From: an uncultured Prevotellaceae bacterium
GTDB taxonomy: Bacteria; Bacteroidota; Bacteroidia; Bacteroidales; Bacteroidaceae
DNA length: 20,652 nucleotides
Assembly (NCBI GenBank): GCA_947303695.1
Contig: CAMYYX010000015.1
Coordinates: 1-20,652, forward strand
Direction: 5' to 3'
The position numbers and the translations under genes are program-made. The first letter of the stretch is position 1, and the number at the start of each line of letters is the position of its first letter. The notes beneath the pieces are model-generated. The model saw only the letters and a list, made by a program, of their open reading frames with translations, searched no databases and had not been told where the DNA came from. Below are positions 1 to 8,407 of the stretch, one piece after another.

Positions 1-181
1 CCAACGTATATTTATCGCCTGCAGGTGCTGGACATGATGCATTCACAGCCTCAGCAGTCTTTTTCAAGACTTCCTTAGCATGCTCTTCTGGACGCAGAAC
101 ACTGTCCATCTTATTCTGTTGCTGTTGATTGCAAGCAACCAAAATGCATGTCAGAGCGAATAGTATGAATATTTTTTTCAT
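1..181 (-). CDS. Putative lipoprotein, N-terminal part only (runs off the window)
   Basis: The reading frame starts with ATG at 181 and is open to the left edge, giving about 60 residues. It begins MKKIFILFALTCILVAC, a short basic start, a hydrophobic core and a lipobox (LVAC) with the lipidated cysteine at residue 17, so the product is probably a membrane-anchored lipoprotein. A Gln-rich stretch (NQQQQNK) follows. The mature part seen so far is hydrophilic and does not match a family I recognise. It lies 35 bases downstream of sufD on the same strand and may be its read-through partner. In many Bacteroidetes sufS follows sufD; here this gene takes that place. The frame is too short for the ORF cutoffs usually used because it is cut by the window edge. 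Confidence 0.7.
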   Translation of the reverse strand, partial: MKKIFILFALTCILVACNQQQQNKMDSVLRPEEHAKEVLKKTAEAVNASCPAPAGDKYTL

Positions 182-216
182 CGTCGTTTTGTCTATAAAA
201 ACAAACTTATTGATTG

Positions 217-1440
217 CTACTTGCATCGAGCACAGCCTACACATTTATCCAGCTCACCTTTCAGACGCTGTTCAATCATGATATGCAGACGATCACGAAG
301 GGGAGCAATCGGTATCTCATCGATGACTTGTCCCACGAATGCCTGCATCAGCAACATGCGTGCTTCAGCAAGAGGGATGCCTCGTTGACGCATGTAGAAG
401 AGCGCCATATCGTCGAGTTTGCCGACTGTACTACCATGTGAACACTTCACATCGTCAGCATAAATCTCAAGCATCGGCTGGGTGTACATCCGGGCATCAT
501 CGCTGGCACAGATGTTCTGATTCACTTCTTCACTTACTGTCTTCTGCGCCCCTTCTGCCACATATACCTTGCCGGCAAACGCTCCAACAGATTGTTCATC
601 AACCACATATTTATAGAGTTCATGACTCGTGCAGTTTGGCACTTCGTGACGGATGAGCGTGTTGTTGTCGACAACCTGACTCTTATCAGCCATCACACAC
701 CCATTGAGTGTAACCTCACTGAATTCGCCTGCAAGCGTAGCTTTGATGGTGTTGCGCGTGAGTCCATTGAACAGGGTGATGTTGTTATGCTTCACGTTCG
801 CATATCGTCCCAGTTGCAGATACACATTATTAAATCGAGTGAAGGAAGTATGCGTTTCTTCCAACTCGTACAACTCCAGACGAGCATTATCGCCAACAAA
901 CACCTCAACTACCTGCGTAGTAAGGATGTGTGTCTTATTATTTGCTGCATATCGAAGCATGATGCTTGCCGAAGCTCCTTCCTCCAACACAATCAGTATC
1001 CGCTTATGCTCCATCTGGTCCTCTTCGGATGCAAACATATCAGTCAACTCTATCGGACGATCGAGCACCTGGTTCTTACCTAAATGGATACAAATACATT
1101 CGTGAGAGAAAGCGGTGTTGAGCGCTGTAATCGCATCTTCGTTATCTGCAGCCTTAGCGTAATATTTGTTCAGCAAGACTTCATCGTTCAACGTAATCAC
1201 TCCTTGTTGAGCCGCAGACAATGGAAGCGTAGGCTGAGGCATCGCATAGCTATCTTTACCTTCGAAAGCCTGTGGGACATCAATATATCGGTAGGCTTCT
1301 ACTTTACGACTTGGGAAACCCTTCTGTGCAAACACATTGATAGCCTCATCGCGCAGGGTATTCATCACCTTGGGCGACACAGCTATCAAGCTGTCACGAT
1401 TAGCCTGATAAAGATTTACGTATGGTTGTTCAGGACTCAT
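217..1440 (-). CDS. sufD: SufD, Fe-S cluster assembly scaffold protein
   Basis: SufD partners SufB and the ATPase SufC in the cytosolic SufBC2D complex that builds Fe-S clusters. The protein is about 407 residues, a usual SufD length, and its C-terminal half shows the family's beta-helix core and closing region (CSHGSTVGKLDDMALFYMRQ, then RGIPLAEARMLL). The ATG at 1440 is preferred: its ATG overlaps the sufC stop as ATGA, typical of translational coupling. A TTG four codons upstream (1452) also opens the frame but lies inside sufC. The extreme C-terminus is odd: it ends DKCVGCARCK, three cysteines spaced C-x2-C-x2-C. The gene is the last of sufB-sufC-sufD, and a lipoprotein gene follows. Confidence 0.95.
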   Translation of the reverse strand: MSPEQPYVNLYQANRDSLIAVSPKVMNTLRDEAINVFAQKGFPSRKVEAYRYIDVPQAFEGKDSYAMPQPTLPLSAAQQGVITLNDEVLLNKYYAKAADNEDAITALNTAFSHECICIHLGKNQVLDRPIELTDMFASEEDQMEHKRILIVLEEGASASIMLRYAANNKTHILTTQVVEVFVGDNARLELYELEETHTSFTRFNNVYLQLGRYANVKHNNITLFNGLTRNTIKATLAGEFSEVTLNGCVMADKSQVVDNNTLIRHEVPNCTSHELYKYVVDEQSVGAFAGKVYVAEGAQKTVSEEVNQNICASDDARMYTQPMLEIYADDVKCSHGSTVGKLDDMALFYMRQRGIPLAEARMLLMQAFVGQVIDEIPIAPLRDRLHIMIEQRLKGELDKCVGCARCK

Positions 1441-2177
1441 TCTTTTATCCAATCAAATCCTCTGTCTTCAATTTCCTTTGCCAGTTCGGCTCCTGCAGTC
1501 TTCACAATCCGGCCTTCAAGCAACACATGGATGAAGTCAGGACGAATGTAGTCGAGAAGACGCTGATAGTGTGTAATGACCAATGCACTTGTCTGGGTGG
1601 TACGCAAACGGTTGAAACCTTCTGCCACAACTCTCAGCGCATCAACATCAAGGCCGCTATCCGTTTCATCAAGGATGCAGAATGTTGGTTGCAGCATGGC
1701 CATCTGGAATATCTCGTTACGTTTCTTCTCGCCCCCCGAGAAGCCTTCGTTGACAGAACGCGACACGAGCTTCTTGTCAATATCAACCAGTTTCTGGGTA
1801 TCACGCATCAGCTTCAGGAAATCAGTCGATTTCAACGGTTCTTGTCCCAATGCTTCACGACGAGCATTCACAGCTGCACGCATGAAATTTGTCATACTCA
1901 CTCCAGGAATCTCTACAGGTAGCTGAAACGACATAAACACACCTTCGTGCGAACGTTGTTCAGGCGTCATCGCCAACAGATCTTTTCCGTTGAAGGTAAT
2001 GCTGCCTTCCGTCACCTCATACTTAGGATTGCCTACGATGACATTACTTAGTGTACTTTTTCCTGCACCATTGGTACCCATCAAAGCATGTATCTCACCA
2101 TCACGAATCGTGAGATCCACTCCTTTCAGTATCTCTTTGCCTTCAACCCGGGCATGTAAGTTCTTGATTTCTAACAT
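1437..2177 (-). CDS. sufC: SufC, ABC-type ATPase of the SUF Fe-S assembly complex
   Basis: SufC hydrolyses ATP to drive conformational change of the SufBC2D scaffold. The 246-residue protein carries all ABC ATPase motifs: Walker A GTNGAGKS (34-41), Q-loop FQ near 84-85, signature SGGEKKRNE from 147, Walker B CILDE (167-171) and the switch His near 203 (ITHYQ). SGGEKKRNE and ETDSGLDVDAL are characteristic of SufC rather than of transporter ATPases, and there is no membrane partner. I start at ATG 2177 (MLEIKNLHA), the usual SufC start, 4 bases after the sufB stop; a GTG at 2192 would extend it by five residues into sufB. It overlaps sufD as ATGA. Confidence 0.97.
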   Translation of the reverse strand: MLEIKNLHARVEGKEILKGVDLTIRDGEIHALMGTNGAGKSTLSNVIVGNPKYEVTEGSITFNGKDLLAMTPEQRSHEGVFMSFQLPVEIPGVSMTNFMRAAVNARREALGQEPLKSTDFLKLMRDTQKLVDIDKKLVSRSVNEGFSGGEKKRNEIFQMAMLQPTFCILDETDSGLDVDALRVVAEGFNRLRTTQTSALVITHYQRLLDYIRPDFIHVLLEGRIVKTAGAELAKEIEDRGFDWIKE

Positions 2178-2181
2178 ATCT

Positions 2182-3636
2182 TTATCCCACACTTCCTTCC
2201 AAGGATACTGAAAGCAGTTTCTGTGCCTCTACAGCAAACTCCATCGGAAGTTTATTGATTACATCTTTTGCATATCCATTCACAATCAGTCCTACCGCTT
2301 CTTCCGTAGGGATTCCACGTTGGTTACAATAGAACAACTGATCTTCACTGATTTTCGACGTAGTGGCCTCATGTTCCACTATGGCGGAGTTGTTATGACA
2401 GTCAATATAGGGGAACGTGTGAGCACCACAACTGCTTCCGAGTAACAGCGAGTCACACGAACTATAGTTGCGAGCGCCCTCTGCTTTCGCTCCTATCTTG
2501 ACCAATCCACGATATGAATTCTGACTTCTTCCTGCCGAAATACCCTTGCTGATGATTGTACTCTTGGTGTTCTTACCAATATGAATCATCTTAGTTCCTG
2601 TATCGGCTTGCTGGAAGTTGTTTGTGACAGCTACAGAATAGAACTCGGCTTGCGAATTATCACCACTCAGCACACAGCTGGGATATTTCCAAGTAATAGC
2701 CGAACCGGTCTCCACCTGGGTCCACGACAGCTTACTGTTGTTACCCCGCAGATGTCCTCGTTTGGTGACGAGATTCAACACACCACCTTTCCCTTCCGAA
2801 TCACCTGGATACCAGTTCTGAACGGTACTGTATTTCACTTCCGCATTCTCCATCACCACAATCTCCACAATAGCGGCATGAAGCTGATTCTCATCACGCA
2901 TCGGTGCTGTACAACCTTCCAGATAAGACACATAGGAGTTATCGTCACACACAATCAGCGTACGTTCAAACTGACCTATATTGCGAGCATTAATGCGGAA
3001 ATACGTAGAGAGCTCCATCGGACAACGTGTGTTTTTAGGAATATACACAAACGAGCCATCACTAAACACAGCACTGTTGAGAGCGGCAAAATAGTTATCG
3101 CGATAAGGGACAACACTACCTAAGTATTGACGAACTAACTCCGGAAATCGCTTCACGGCTTCGCTGATAGAGCAGAAAATGATACCTTTCTCCTCAAGTG
3201 CTTTCGAATGGGTAGTCTTTAAGGATACAGAATCCATGACTGCATCGACTGCAGTACCACTCAATGCCATCCGTTCCTCAAGGGGAATACCGAGCTTGTC
3301 GAATGTCTTGATCAATTCAGGATCTATCTCCTTCGGCTTTCCGTCATCGCTCTTGGATTTGCTTGTAGGGTCTGCATAGTAAGATATTGCCTGATAATCA
3401 ATCTCAGGCAATATCAAATGACCCCAGTTGGGTTGTTCCATTGAAGTCCAATGACGAAAGGCGTTGAGTCGGAAGTCAAGCAGCCAGTCAGGCTCTCCTT
3501 TCTTTTGAGAGATGAGGCGTACTACATCTTCGTTCAGTCCTTTCTCTATGATTTCCGTGTGTATGTCAGTTGTGAAGCCATATTTGTATTGTTCGTTGGC
3601 TACCTCCCTGACATACGCATTCTTGTTTTCACTCAT
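2182..3636 (-). CDS. sufB: SufB, Fe-S cluster assembly scaffold protein
   Basis: SufB is the scaffold subunit on which the nascent Fe-S cluster is thought to be built. At 484 residues it has the normal SufB length. The N-terminal half has family motifs such as EPDWLLDFRLNAFRHW and GTAVDAVMDSVS; the C-terminal beta-helix core includes SYRGLVKIGAKAEGARNYSSCDSLL as separate conserved blocks, then GSSCGAHTFPYIDC and QLFYCNQRGI, with the conserved late cysteines. The ATG at 3636 is the only sensible start. It sits 63 bases after infB, in a spacer holding an AT-rich repeat and no clear TAnnTTTG promoter, so it may be co-transcribed with infB. It is followed within 4 bases by sufC. Confidence 0.97.
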   Translation of the reverse strand: MSENKNAYVREVANEQYKYGFTTDIHTEIIEKGLNEDVVRLISQKKGEPDWLLDFRLNAFRHWTSMEQPNWGHLILPEIDYQAISYYADPTSKSKSDDGKPKEIDPELIKTFDKLGIPLEERMALSGTAVDAVMDSVSLKTTHSKALEEKGIIFCSISEAVKRFPELVRQYLGSVVPYRDNYFAALNSAVFSDGSFVYIPKNTRCPMELSTYFRINARNIGQFERTLIVCDDNSYVSYLEGCTAPMRDENQLHAAIVEIVVMENAEVKYSTVQNWYPGDSEGKGGVLNLVTKRGHLRGNNSKLSWTQVETGSAITWKYPSCVLSGDNSQAEFYSVAVTNNFQQADTGTKMIHIGKNTKSTIISKGISAGRSQNSYRGLVKIGAKAEGARNYSSCDSLLLGSSCGAHTFPYIDCHNNSAIVEHEATTSKISEDQLFYCNQRGIPTEEAVGLIVNGYAKDVINKLPMEFAVEAQKLLSVSLEGSVG

Positions 3637-3666
3637 CTAATTATGAAACGTATGTTCGACGAAGTC

Positions 3667-3700
3667 AATTATGCATTATGAATTATAAATTATGCATTAT
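3667..3700. repeat. AT-rich 13-base direct repeat in the infB-sufB spacer
   Basis: The word AATTATGCATTAT occurs at 3667-3679 and again at 3688-3700, with a related piece between. The second copy touches the infB stop codon (3700-3702). Similar AT-rich filler words are common between genes in this phylum. No gene or promoter is seen in it. Confidence 0.75.
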
Positions 3701-6642
3701 CATAGTTTCTGCTTCACTTCTATCTCTGTGAAGGTCTCCAAGATATCTCCCTCGTGGATATTGTCGTAGTTCACAATAGAGATACCGCATTCGAAGTTCA
3801 CACCTACTTCCTTCACATCGTCCTTGAAACGTTTCAGCGCGTTGATCTGACCTGTATAGATAACGATACCGTCACGAATGACACGTACCTTATTGCTACG
3901 CTGCACCTTTCCACTTGTGACGAACGCACCTGCAACAGTTCCCACCTTGGTGATGTGGTAAACCTGACGTACTTCGAGGTTGGCAGTCACTTCTTCCTTC
4001 GTCTCAGGAGCAAGCATACCTTCCATTGCACTCTTGATCTCCTCAATCGTGTCATAGATGACTGAGTACAGACGGATATCTACACCTTCCTGATCGGCTA
4101 ATGCACGAGCGGCCTTTGAAGGACGTACCTGGAAACCGACGATAATGGCATCAGAGGCTGCTGCAAGGGTTACATCGCTCTCGCTGATTTGTCCCACAGC
4201 CTTGTGGATCACATTCACCTGAATCTTCTCTGTTGAGAGTTTGATGAGTGAGTCGCTCAATGCCTCGATTGAACCATCCACGTCACCCTTGACAACAATA
4301 TTGAGTTCCTTGAAGTCGCCCAATGCGATACGACGGCCCAACTCGTTGAGGTCGACGCGCTTCATCGTACGCAGACCTTGCTCACGCTTCAACTGCTCAC
4401 GTTTGTTACAGATGTCACGTGCTTCCTGCTCAGTCTCCATCACATGGAACGTATCACCTGCGGTTGGTGCACCATTCAGACCCAGAATCACAGCTGGTTC
4501 TGCAGGCAACGCTTTCTCAATACGCTGTCCACGTTCGTTAAACATCGCTCTCACACGTCCGAAATGGGTTCCTGCAAGCACGATATCACCTTGATGAAGT
4601 GTACCGTTCTGACACAATACAGTAGCTACATATCCACGTCCCTTATCCAATGTGGATTCAATAACTGAACCTGTTGCCTTTCGGTTTGGATTGGCACGCA
4701 AGTCAAGCAACTCGGCTTCCAACAACACCTTGTCCATCAACTCATCCACTCCGATACCTTTCTTCGCGCTGATTTCCTGACTCTGGTACTTACCTCCCCA
4801 GTCTTCGACCAAGAGGTTCATATTCGCCAACTGCTCCTTGATCTTCTCAGGATTAGCACCTGGTTTATCAATCTTATTGATAGCGAACACCATCGGAACA
4901 CCTGCTGCCTGAGCATGTGCGATAGCTTCCTTCGTCTGAGGCATGATCGCATCATCGGCTGCGATGATGATGATAGCGATATCGGTCACCTGAGCACCAC
5001 GGGCACGCATAGCTGTGAACGCTTCGTGTCCTGGAGTATCAAGGAAGGTGATATGACGTCCGTCCTTCATCTTCACGTTATAAGCACCGATATGCTGGGT
5101 GATACCTCCGGCCTCGCCGGCAATCACATTGGTCTTGCGGATATAGTCGAGCAATGAGGTCTTACCATGATCGACGTGACCCATCACCGTAATGATTGGA
5201 GCGCGTGACTCGAGGTCTTCCTCCTTATCTTCTTCCTCCACGATGGCATTACTTACCTCACCACTTACATAGCTTGTCGTGAATCCGAACTCCTCAGCTA
5301 CGATATTGATGGTCTCTGCATCCAGACGTTGGTTGATACTTACCATCATACCGATTGACATACATGTACCGATTACTTTCGTCACAGGTACGTCCATCAT
5401 GGTGGCCAATTCGTTTACGGTCACAAATTCGGTCAGTTGCAGCACTTTGTTGTCTGCGCCTTCCTCCATTTCCATTTCCATACGATGGCGCTCGCGCTTT
5501 TCCTTACGGTTCTTCACGCTGCTCTTCACCGACTTGGTGGTTAGACGAGCCAATGTTTCCTTGACCTGCTTTGCAACTTCCTCGTCTGTCAGTTCTGCCT
5601 TAACATCTTTATTCTTCTTCTTGTTCTTTTTACCCTGTTGAGGCATGTTCTGCATATTCGGACGCTGGTTGTTCTTACCACCTTGCGACGGTCCGCTCTT
5701 CTCAATCTTAGGGTTGGTCTTCTGCTGACTTGCGACAGCATTGATATCCACTTTACCCTTATTGATACGTTTACGTTTCTTCTTCTTTCCGTCATCTCCG
5801 TCTTTTCCCTCGCCGATTTCCTGCATCACAGACTCTTTGTACTTGTTCTTCGCTTCCTGACGAGCACGTTCCTTCTCCTCTCTTTCCTTCTTGCGCTCTG
5901 CCTTCGATTTCTTGTCAGGTCGAGTCTTCGAATTGATGTTGTTCAAATCAATAAAACCGACTTTCTTGAAGTTCAGTCCTGCTTCAGGGGTAACAACATG
6001 GTACACTCCGTCTTCGGTCTCCTCCAGCACGGTTTTGTTCTTAGACGACTTTCCCTTTTTAGGTTGAGCGACCTCTTCCTCCATTTCATCCTCTTCGTCG
6101 TATTCCACCTCTTCGTCATCCTCTACCTCGACTTCATCGTCGTCTTCAGGCTCAGACACAGGTTCTGGCTTCTGCTCCGGTACTTTAGGAGTTTCCTCAA
6201 CTTTAGGAGTTTCCTCAACTTCAGGAGTTTCGGGTTCTGGTTCAGCCACAGGTTCTTCTTCCACGACTGGAGCCTTCTCTTCCTTCAGTTTGCCCAACAC
6301 CTTCACTTCTGACTTCCGCTCACTTTCCAGACGGAACACTTCCTGTTGTTCCTTTTGCTTTTTCAGTTCAGCTTCACGTCTCAGTTGTTCCTGCAATTCT
6401 TTTGCTTTGCGTTCAGCCTTCTCTGCCTGTTCCCTTTCTTTCCTCTTCTGAATATCAAGGCTCGTTTCCTGTTTCTTTTGTTTATCACTACCAAACTCCT
6501 TGAGCAATATGTCATACTGCTCATCTGTTATCTTGGCATTGATACTTGCATCCTCAAGGGGCTTACCCTTTTTCTGCAGGAATTCAGCAACCGTGTTGAT
6601 TCCGACATTTAGCTCTTTTAATGCTTTATTTAATCTTGGCAC
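3700..6642 (-). CDS. infB: Translation initiation factor IF-2 (GTG start)
   Basis: IF-2 is the GTPase that brings initiator tRNA to the ribosome and promotes subunit joining. The 980-residue protein has an IF2_N domain (about 1-50, RLNKALKELNVGINTVAEFL), a long charged linker (about 55-390: basic coiled coil, then a Glu/Asp-rich stretch near 120-190, then Lys-rich), a second IF2_N-like domain (about 400-455) and the GTPase domain with G1 GHVDHGKT (488-495), G3 DTPGHE (535-540), G4 NKID (589-592) and G5 SAKKG (625-629), followed by domains II, III and the fMet-tRNA-binding C domain. The start is GTG; upstream the frame reaches TAA after a few codons without an ATG. It follows nusA in the conserved order rimP-nusA-infB, after a 229-base repeat-rich spacer. 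Confidence 0.97.
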   Translation of the reverse strand: MPRLNKALKELNVGINTVAEFLQKKGKPLEDASINAKITDEQYDILLKEFGSDKQKKQETSLDIQKRKEREQAEKAERKAKELQEQLRREAELKKQKEQQEVFRLESERKSEVKVLGKLKEEKAPVVEEEPVAEPEPETPEVEETPKVEETPKVPEQKPEPVSEPEDDDEVEVEDDEEVEYDEEDEMEEEVAQPKKGKSSKNKTVLEETEDGVYHVVTPEAGLNFKKVGFIDLNNINSKTRPDKKSKAERKKEREEKERARQEAKNKYKESVMQEIGEGKDGDDGKKKKRKRINKGKVDINAVASQQKTNPKIEKSGPSQGGKNNQRPNMQNMPQQGKKNKKKNKDVKAELTDEEVAKQVKETLARLTTKSVKSSVKNRKEKRERHRMEMEMEEGADNKVLQLTEFVTVNELATMMDVPVTKVIGTCMSIGMMVSINQRLDAETINIVAEEFGFTTSYVSGEVSNAIVEEEDKEEDLESRAPIITVMGHVDHGKTSLLDYIRKTNVIAGEAGGITQHIGAYNVKMKDGRHITFLDTPGHEAFTAMRARGAQVTDIAIIIIAADDAIMPQTKEAIAHAQAAGVPMVFAINKIDKPGANPEKIKEQLANMNLLVEDWGGKYQSQEISAKKGIGVDELMDKVLLEAELLDLRANPNRKATGSVIESTLDKGRGYVATVLCQNGTLHQGDIVLAGTHFGRVRAMFNERGQRIEKALPAEPAVILGLNGAPTAGDTFHVMETEQEARDICNKREQLKREQGLRTMKRVDLNELGRRIALGDFKELNIVVKGDVDGSIEALSDSLIKLSTEKIQVNVIHKAVGQISESDVTLAAASDAIIVGFQVRPSKAARALADQEGVDIRLYSVIYDTIEEIKSAMEGMLAPETKEEVTANLEVRQVYHITKVGTVAGAFVTSGKVQRSNKVRVIRDGIVIYTGQINALKRFKDDVKEVGVNFECGISIVNYDNIHEGDILETFTEIEVKQKL
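6183..6230. repeat. 18-base in-frame tandem repeat inside infB
   Basis: An 18-base unit (CTTTAGGAGTTTCCTCAA) stands at 6183-6200 and 6201-6218, with a partial, diverged third at 6219-6230. On the coding strand it gives repeated ETPKVE in the acidic linker of IF-2. Eighteen is a multiple of three, so copy-number change would keep the frame. Confidence 0.85.
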
Positions 6643-6710
6643 AGTCTTATTTTCTATTTAACGATTTACTATTATTTTCTTATTGTATTTATCGCTACGC
6701 TCGAAGTTAT

Positions 6711-6729
6711 TGAAGTTATCACTTTGTTC
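6711..6729 (-). promoter_or_regulatory. Shared box GAACAAAGTGATAACTTCA upstream of infB
   Basis: On the minus strand this reads GAACAAAGTGATAACTTCA and continues into another ATAACTTCGAGCGTAGCG word. It ends about 68 bases before the infB start. Near-identical boxes lie before nusA (8163-8186) and rimP (8890-8911). Function is unknown; a protein-binding or RNA element, or simply a dispersed repeat, are all possible. Confidence 0.5.
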
Positions 6730-6737
6730 GGAGTTAG

Positions 6738-6865
6738 CGCTACGCTCGACGAATGACTGCTGATGTGTACACCTGCGAACTATCGTCGTTAACTTCGAGG
6801 CCGTTAGGCCGCTAACTTCGTTAACTCCGTTAACTCCTCTTGTCATCCTCCCACCCTCCAGAGGG
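6738..6865. repeat. 128-base direct repeat, copy 1 (nusA-infB spacer)
   Basis: This copy matches 9086-9213 over 128 bases with 4 differences by my alignment, in the same orientation. It contains the palindrome GTGTACAC, a GGCCGTTAGGCC inverted word, several GTTAAC words, and closes with CCACCCTCCAGAGGG just after the nusA stop (6872-6874). It fills most of the 229-base spacer between nusA and infB. The rest of the spacer holds the shared box and an AT-rich run before infB. Confidence 0.95.
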
Positions 6866-6871
6866 GGTCTC

Positions 6872-8134
6872 CTAGTCTTCGAACTCTGCACGAAGAATTC
6901 TCAGTACTTCATCAACAGTATCCTCTTCGAGGTCAGCTTTCTCTATGAGTAAGTCACGTGGTGCATCCAGAACGGCTCTTGCTGTGTCAAGACCAATCTT
7001 CTTGATGGCTTCGATAACCCATTCTTCAATCTCGTCCTTGAACTCATCAAGATAGATATCATCCATGTTCTTCTCGTTGTCATCAAGTTCACGGAATACA
7101 TCGATCGTGTAGTTTGTCAGCATACTTGCCAACTTGATGTTCATACCGTTCTTACCGATTGCCAATGATACCTGATCCGGATTCAGATAGACTTCTGCTT
7201 TGCGTTCAGCCTCATTCAGGGTGATTGAATTCACACGTGCAGGAGCCAAAGCGCGCTGAATCAGCAACTTATCATTTGCGGTATAGTTGATCACATCGAT
7301 ATTCTCATTATGCAATTCACGTACAATACCATGAATACGAGCGCCCTTCACACCCACACAAGCACCAACAGGGTCGATACGGTCGTTGTAGCTCTCAACA
7401 GCAATCTTAGCTCTCTCACCTGGGATACGAGCAATCTGATGAATGGTGATCAATCCATCGTTGATTTCAGGCACTTCCTGTTCCAACAGTCGCTGCAGGA
7501 ACTCAGGAGCTGTACGGCTCAAGATAATCTTCGGGTTGTTGTTCTGGTTGTCCACACGGAGCACAACGGCACGAGCCGTCTCACCCTTACGGAAGAAATC
7601 GGTAGGAATCTGCTCCGTCTTAGGCAACAGCAATTCGTTTCCTTCGTCGTCGAGCAACAAGGTTTCGCGTTTCCATATCTGATAAACCTCAGCTGTTACG
7701 ATGGTACCCACCTTATCGATGTACTTGTTGTACAAGTTGTCGTGTTCCAGTTCCAGAATCTTCGAAGCCATCGTCTGGCGCAGGTTCAGGATTGAACGGC
7801 GTCCAAAGTCGCTGAAGTTGATTTTCTCAGCCACATCCTCACCGATTTCATAGTCCTCGTCAATCTTCTGAGCTTCGCTCAAACTGATCTGAGTGTTGGT
7901 ATCCTCCACCTCATCATCAGCAACAACCACTCTGTTACGATAGATTTCGAAGTCACCGTTCTCTGGGTTTACGATAACGTCGAAATTCTCATCCGTACCA
8001 TACTGCTTCTGTAACACATTGTGGAATGAATCCTCAATCACACTGACCAGAGTTGTACGGTCAATGTGCTTTGTCTCCTTAAACTCCTTGAAGGTGTCTA
8101 TGAGACTAATCTGTTCTTCGTTTTTCTTTGCCAT
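6872..8134 (-). CDS. nusA: Transcription termination/antitermination factor NusA
   Basis: NusA binds RNA polymerase and nascent RNA and controls pausing, termination and antitermination. The 420-residue protein shows an N-terminal polymerase-binding domain (about 1-130), an S1 domain (about 140-205), KH1 with GVKGARI (from 261) and KH2 with AIGKNGMNIKLAS (from 325), and an acidic C-terminal tail with a helix-hairpin-like repeat (IGLDTARAVLDA). The single short C-terminal repeat and the roughly 420-residue length fit the Bacteroidetes form rather than the longer enteric one. ATG at 8134. The stop is followed 3 bases later by the CCCTCTGGAGGG box. It lies between rimP and infB. Confidence 0.97.
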   Translation of the reverse strand: MAKKNEEQISLIDTFKEFKETKHIDRTTLVSVIEDSFHNVLQKQYGTDENFDVIVNPENGDFEIYRNRVVVADDEVEDTNTQISLSEAQKIDEDYEIGEDVAEKINFSDFGRRSILNLRQTMASKILELEHDNLYNKYIDKVGTIVTAEVYQIWKRETLLLDDEGNELLLPKTEQIPTDFFRKGETARAVVLRVDNQNNNPKIILSRTAPEFLQRLLEQEVPEINDGLITIHQIARIPGERAKIAVESYNDRIDPVGACVGVKGARIHGIVRELHNENIDVINYTANDKLLIQRALAPARVNSITLNEAERKAEVYLNPDQVSLAIGKNGMNIKLASMLTNYTIDVFRELDDNEKNMDDIYLDEFKDEIEEWVIEAIKKIGLDTARAVLDAPRDLLIEKADLEEDTVDEVLRILRAEFED

Positions 8135-8162
8135 TATATTGTTTTTTATTGAATATTCTTTT

Positions 8163-8186
8163 TTAAGAAGTTAACTCACTTTGTTC
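8163..8186 (-). promoter_or_regulatory. Shared box GAACAAAGTGAGTTAACTTC upstream of nusA
   Basis: The minus strand reads GAACAAAGTGAGTTAACTTC followed by TTAA. It ends 28 bases before the nusA ATG. It differs from the rimP and infB boxes mainly by a two-base insertion (GAGTTAAC against GATAAC). Role unknown. Confidence 0.5.
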
Positions 8187-8207
8187 GTAGAAGTTAATGA
8201 GCTGTAA

Positions 8208-8354
8208 GACTCTTCGAGTCCTCCTTGGGGAAGATAAACCTTCCGTCGTCGCAAACCGAGCTACTATTACGCTCGGTCGTGGACGTTACTTTGCTAATCA
8301 TCAGCAGTCTTTCGTCCTGCGCTTCAGCGCATAACTCCCTGCCTGCTTGCAGGC
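8208..8354. repeat. String of five small inverted repeats between rimP and nusA
   Basis: Perfect short stems follow one another: GACTC/GAGTC (8208-8220, loop 3), GGAAG/CTTCC (8229-8244, loop 6), ACCGAGC/GCTCGGT (8255-8277, loop 9), TGCGC/GCGCA (8318-8331, loop 4) and GCCTGC/GCAGGC (8341-8354, loop 2). None is followed by a T-run on the minus strand, so they do not look like ordinary terminators. They would be transcribed within the rimP-nusA message. I see no reading frame here. Confidence 0.75.
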
Positions 8355-8387
8355 TTTACTCCCTTATTTACTTTCTATTTAACTCCC

Positions 8388-8401
8388 ACCCTCCAGAGGG
8401 T
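8388..8401. repeat. CCCTCTGGAGGG box after rimP
   Basis: The plus strand reads ACCCTCCAGAGGGT, an inverted repeat of 6 bases around a 2-base centre, beginning 6 bases after the rimP stop. The same box follows the nusA stop (within 6851-6865) and lies in the rimP leader (9199-9213). A related GACCCTCT follows the lipoprotein stop near 17405-17415. Confidence 0.8.
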
Positions 8402-8407
8402 CTTCTT

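Noticed and set aside
592..1922. Overlapping plus-strand frames opposite sufD and sufC
   Set aside because: They lie antisense to clear SUF genes and their composition is that of a complement strand.
6658..6891. Minus-strand 77-codon frame between nusA and infB
   Set aside because: It is a translation of the 128-base repeat and the GAAGTTA words (SDNFNNFERSDK) and overlaps the end of nusA in another frame.
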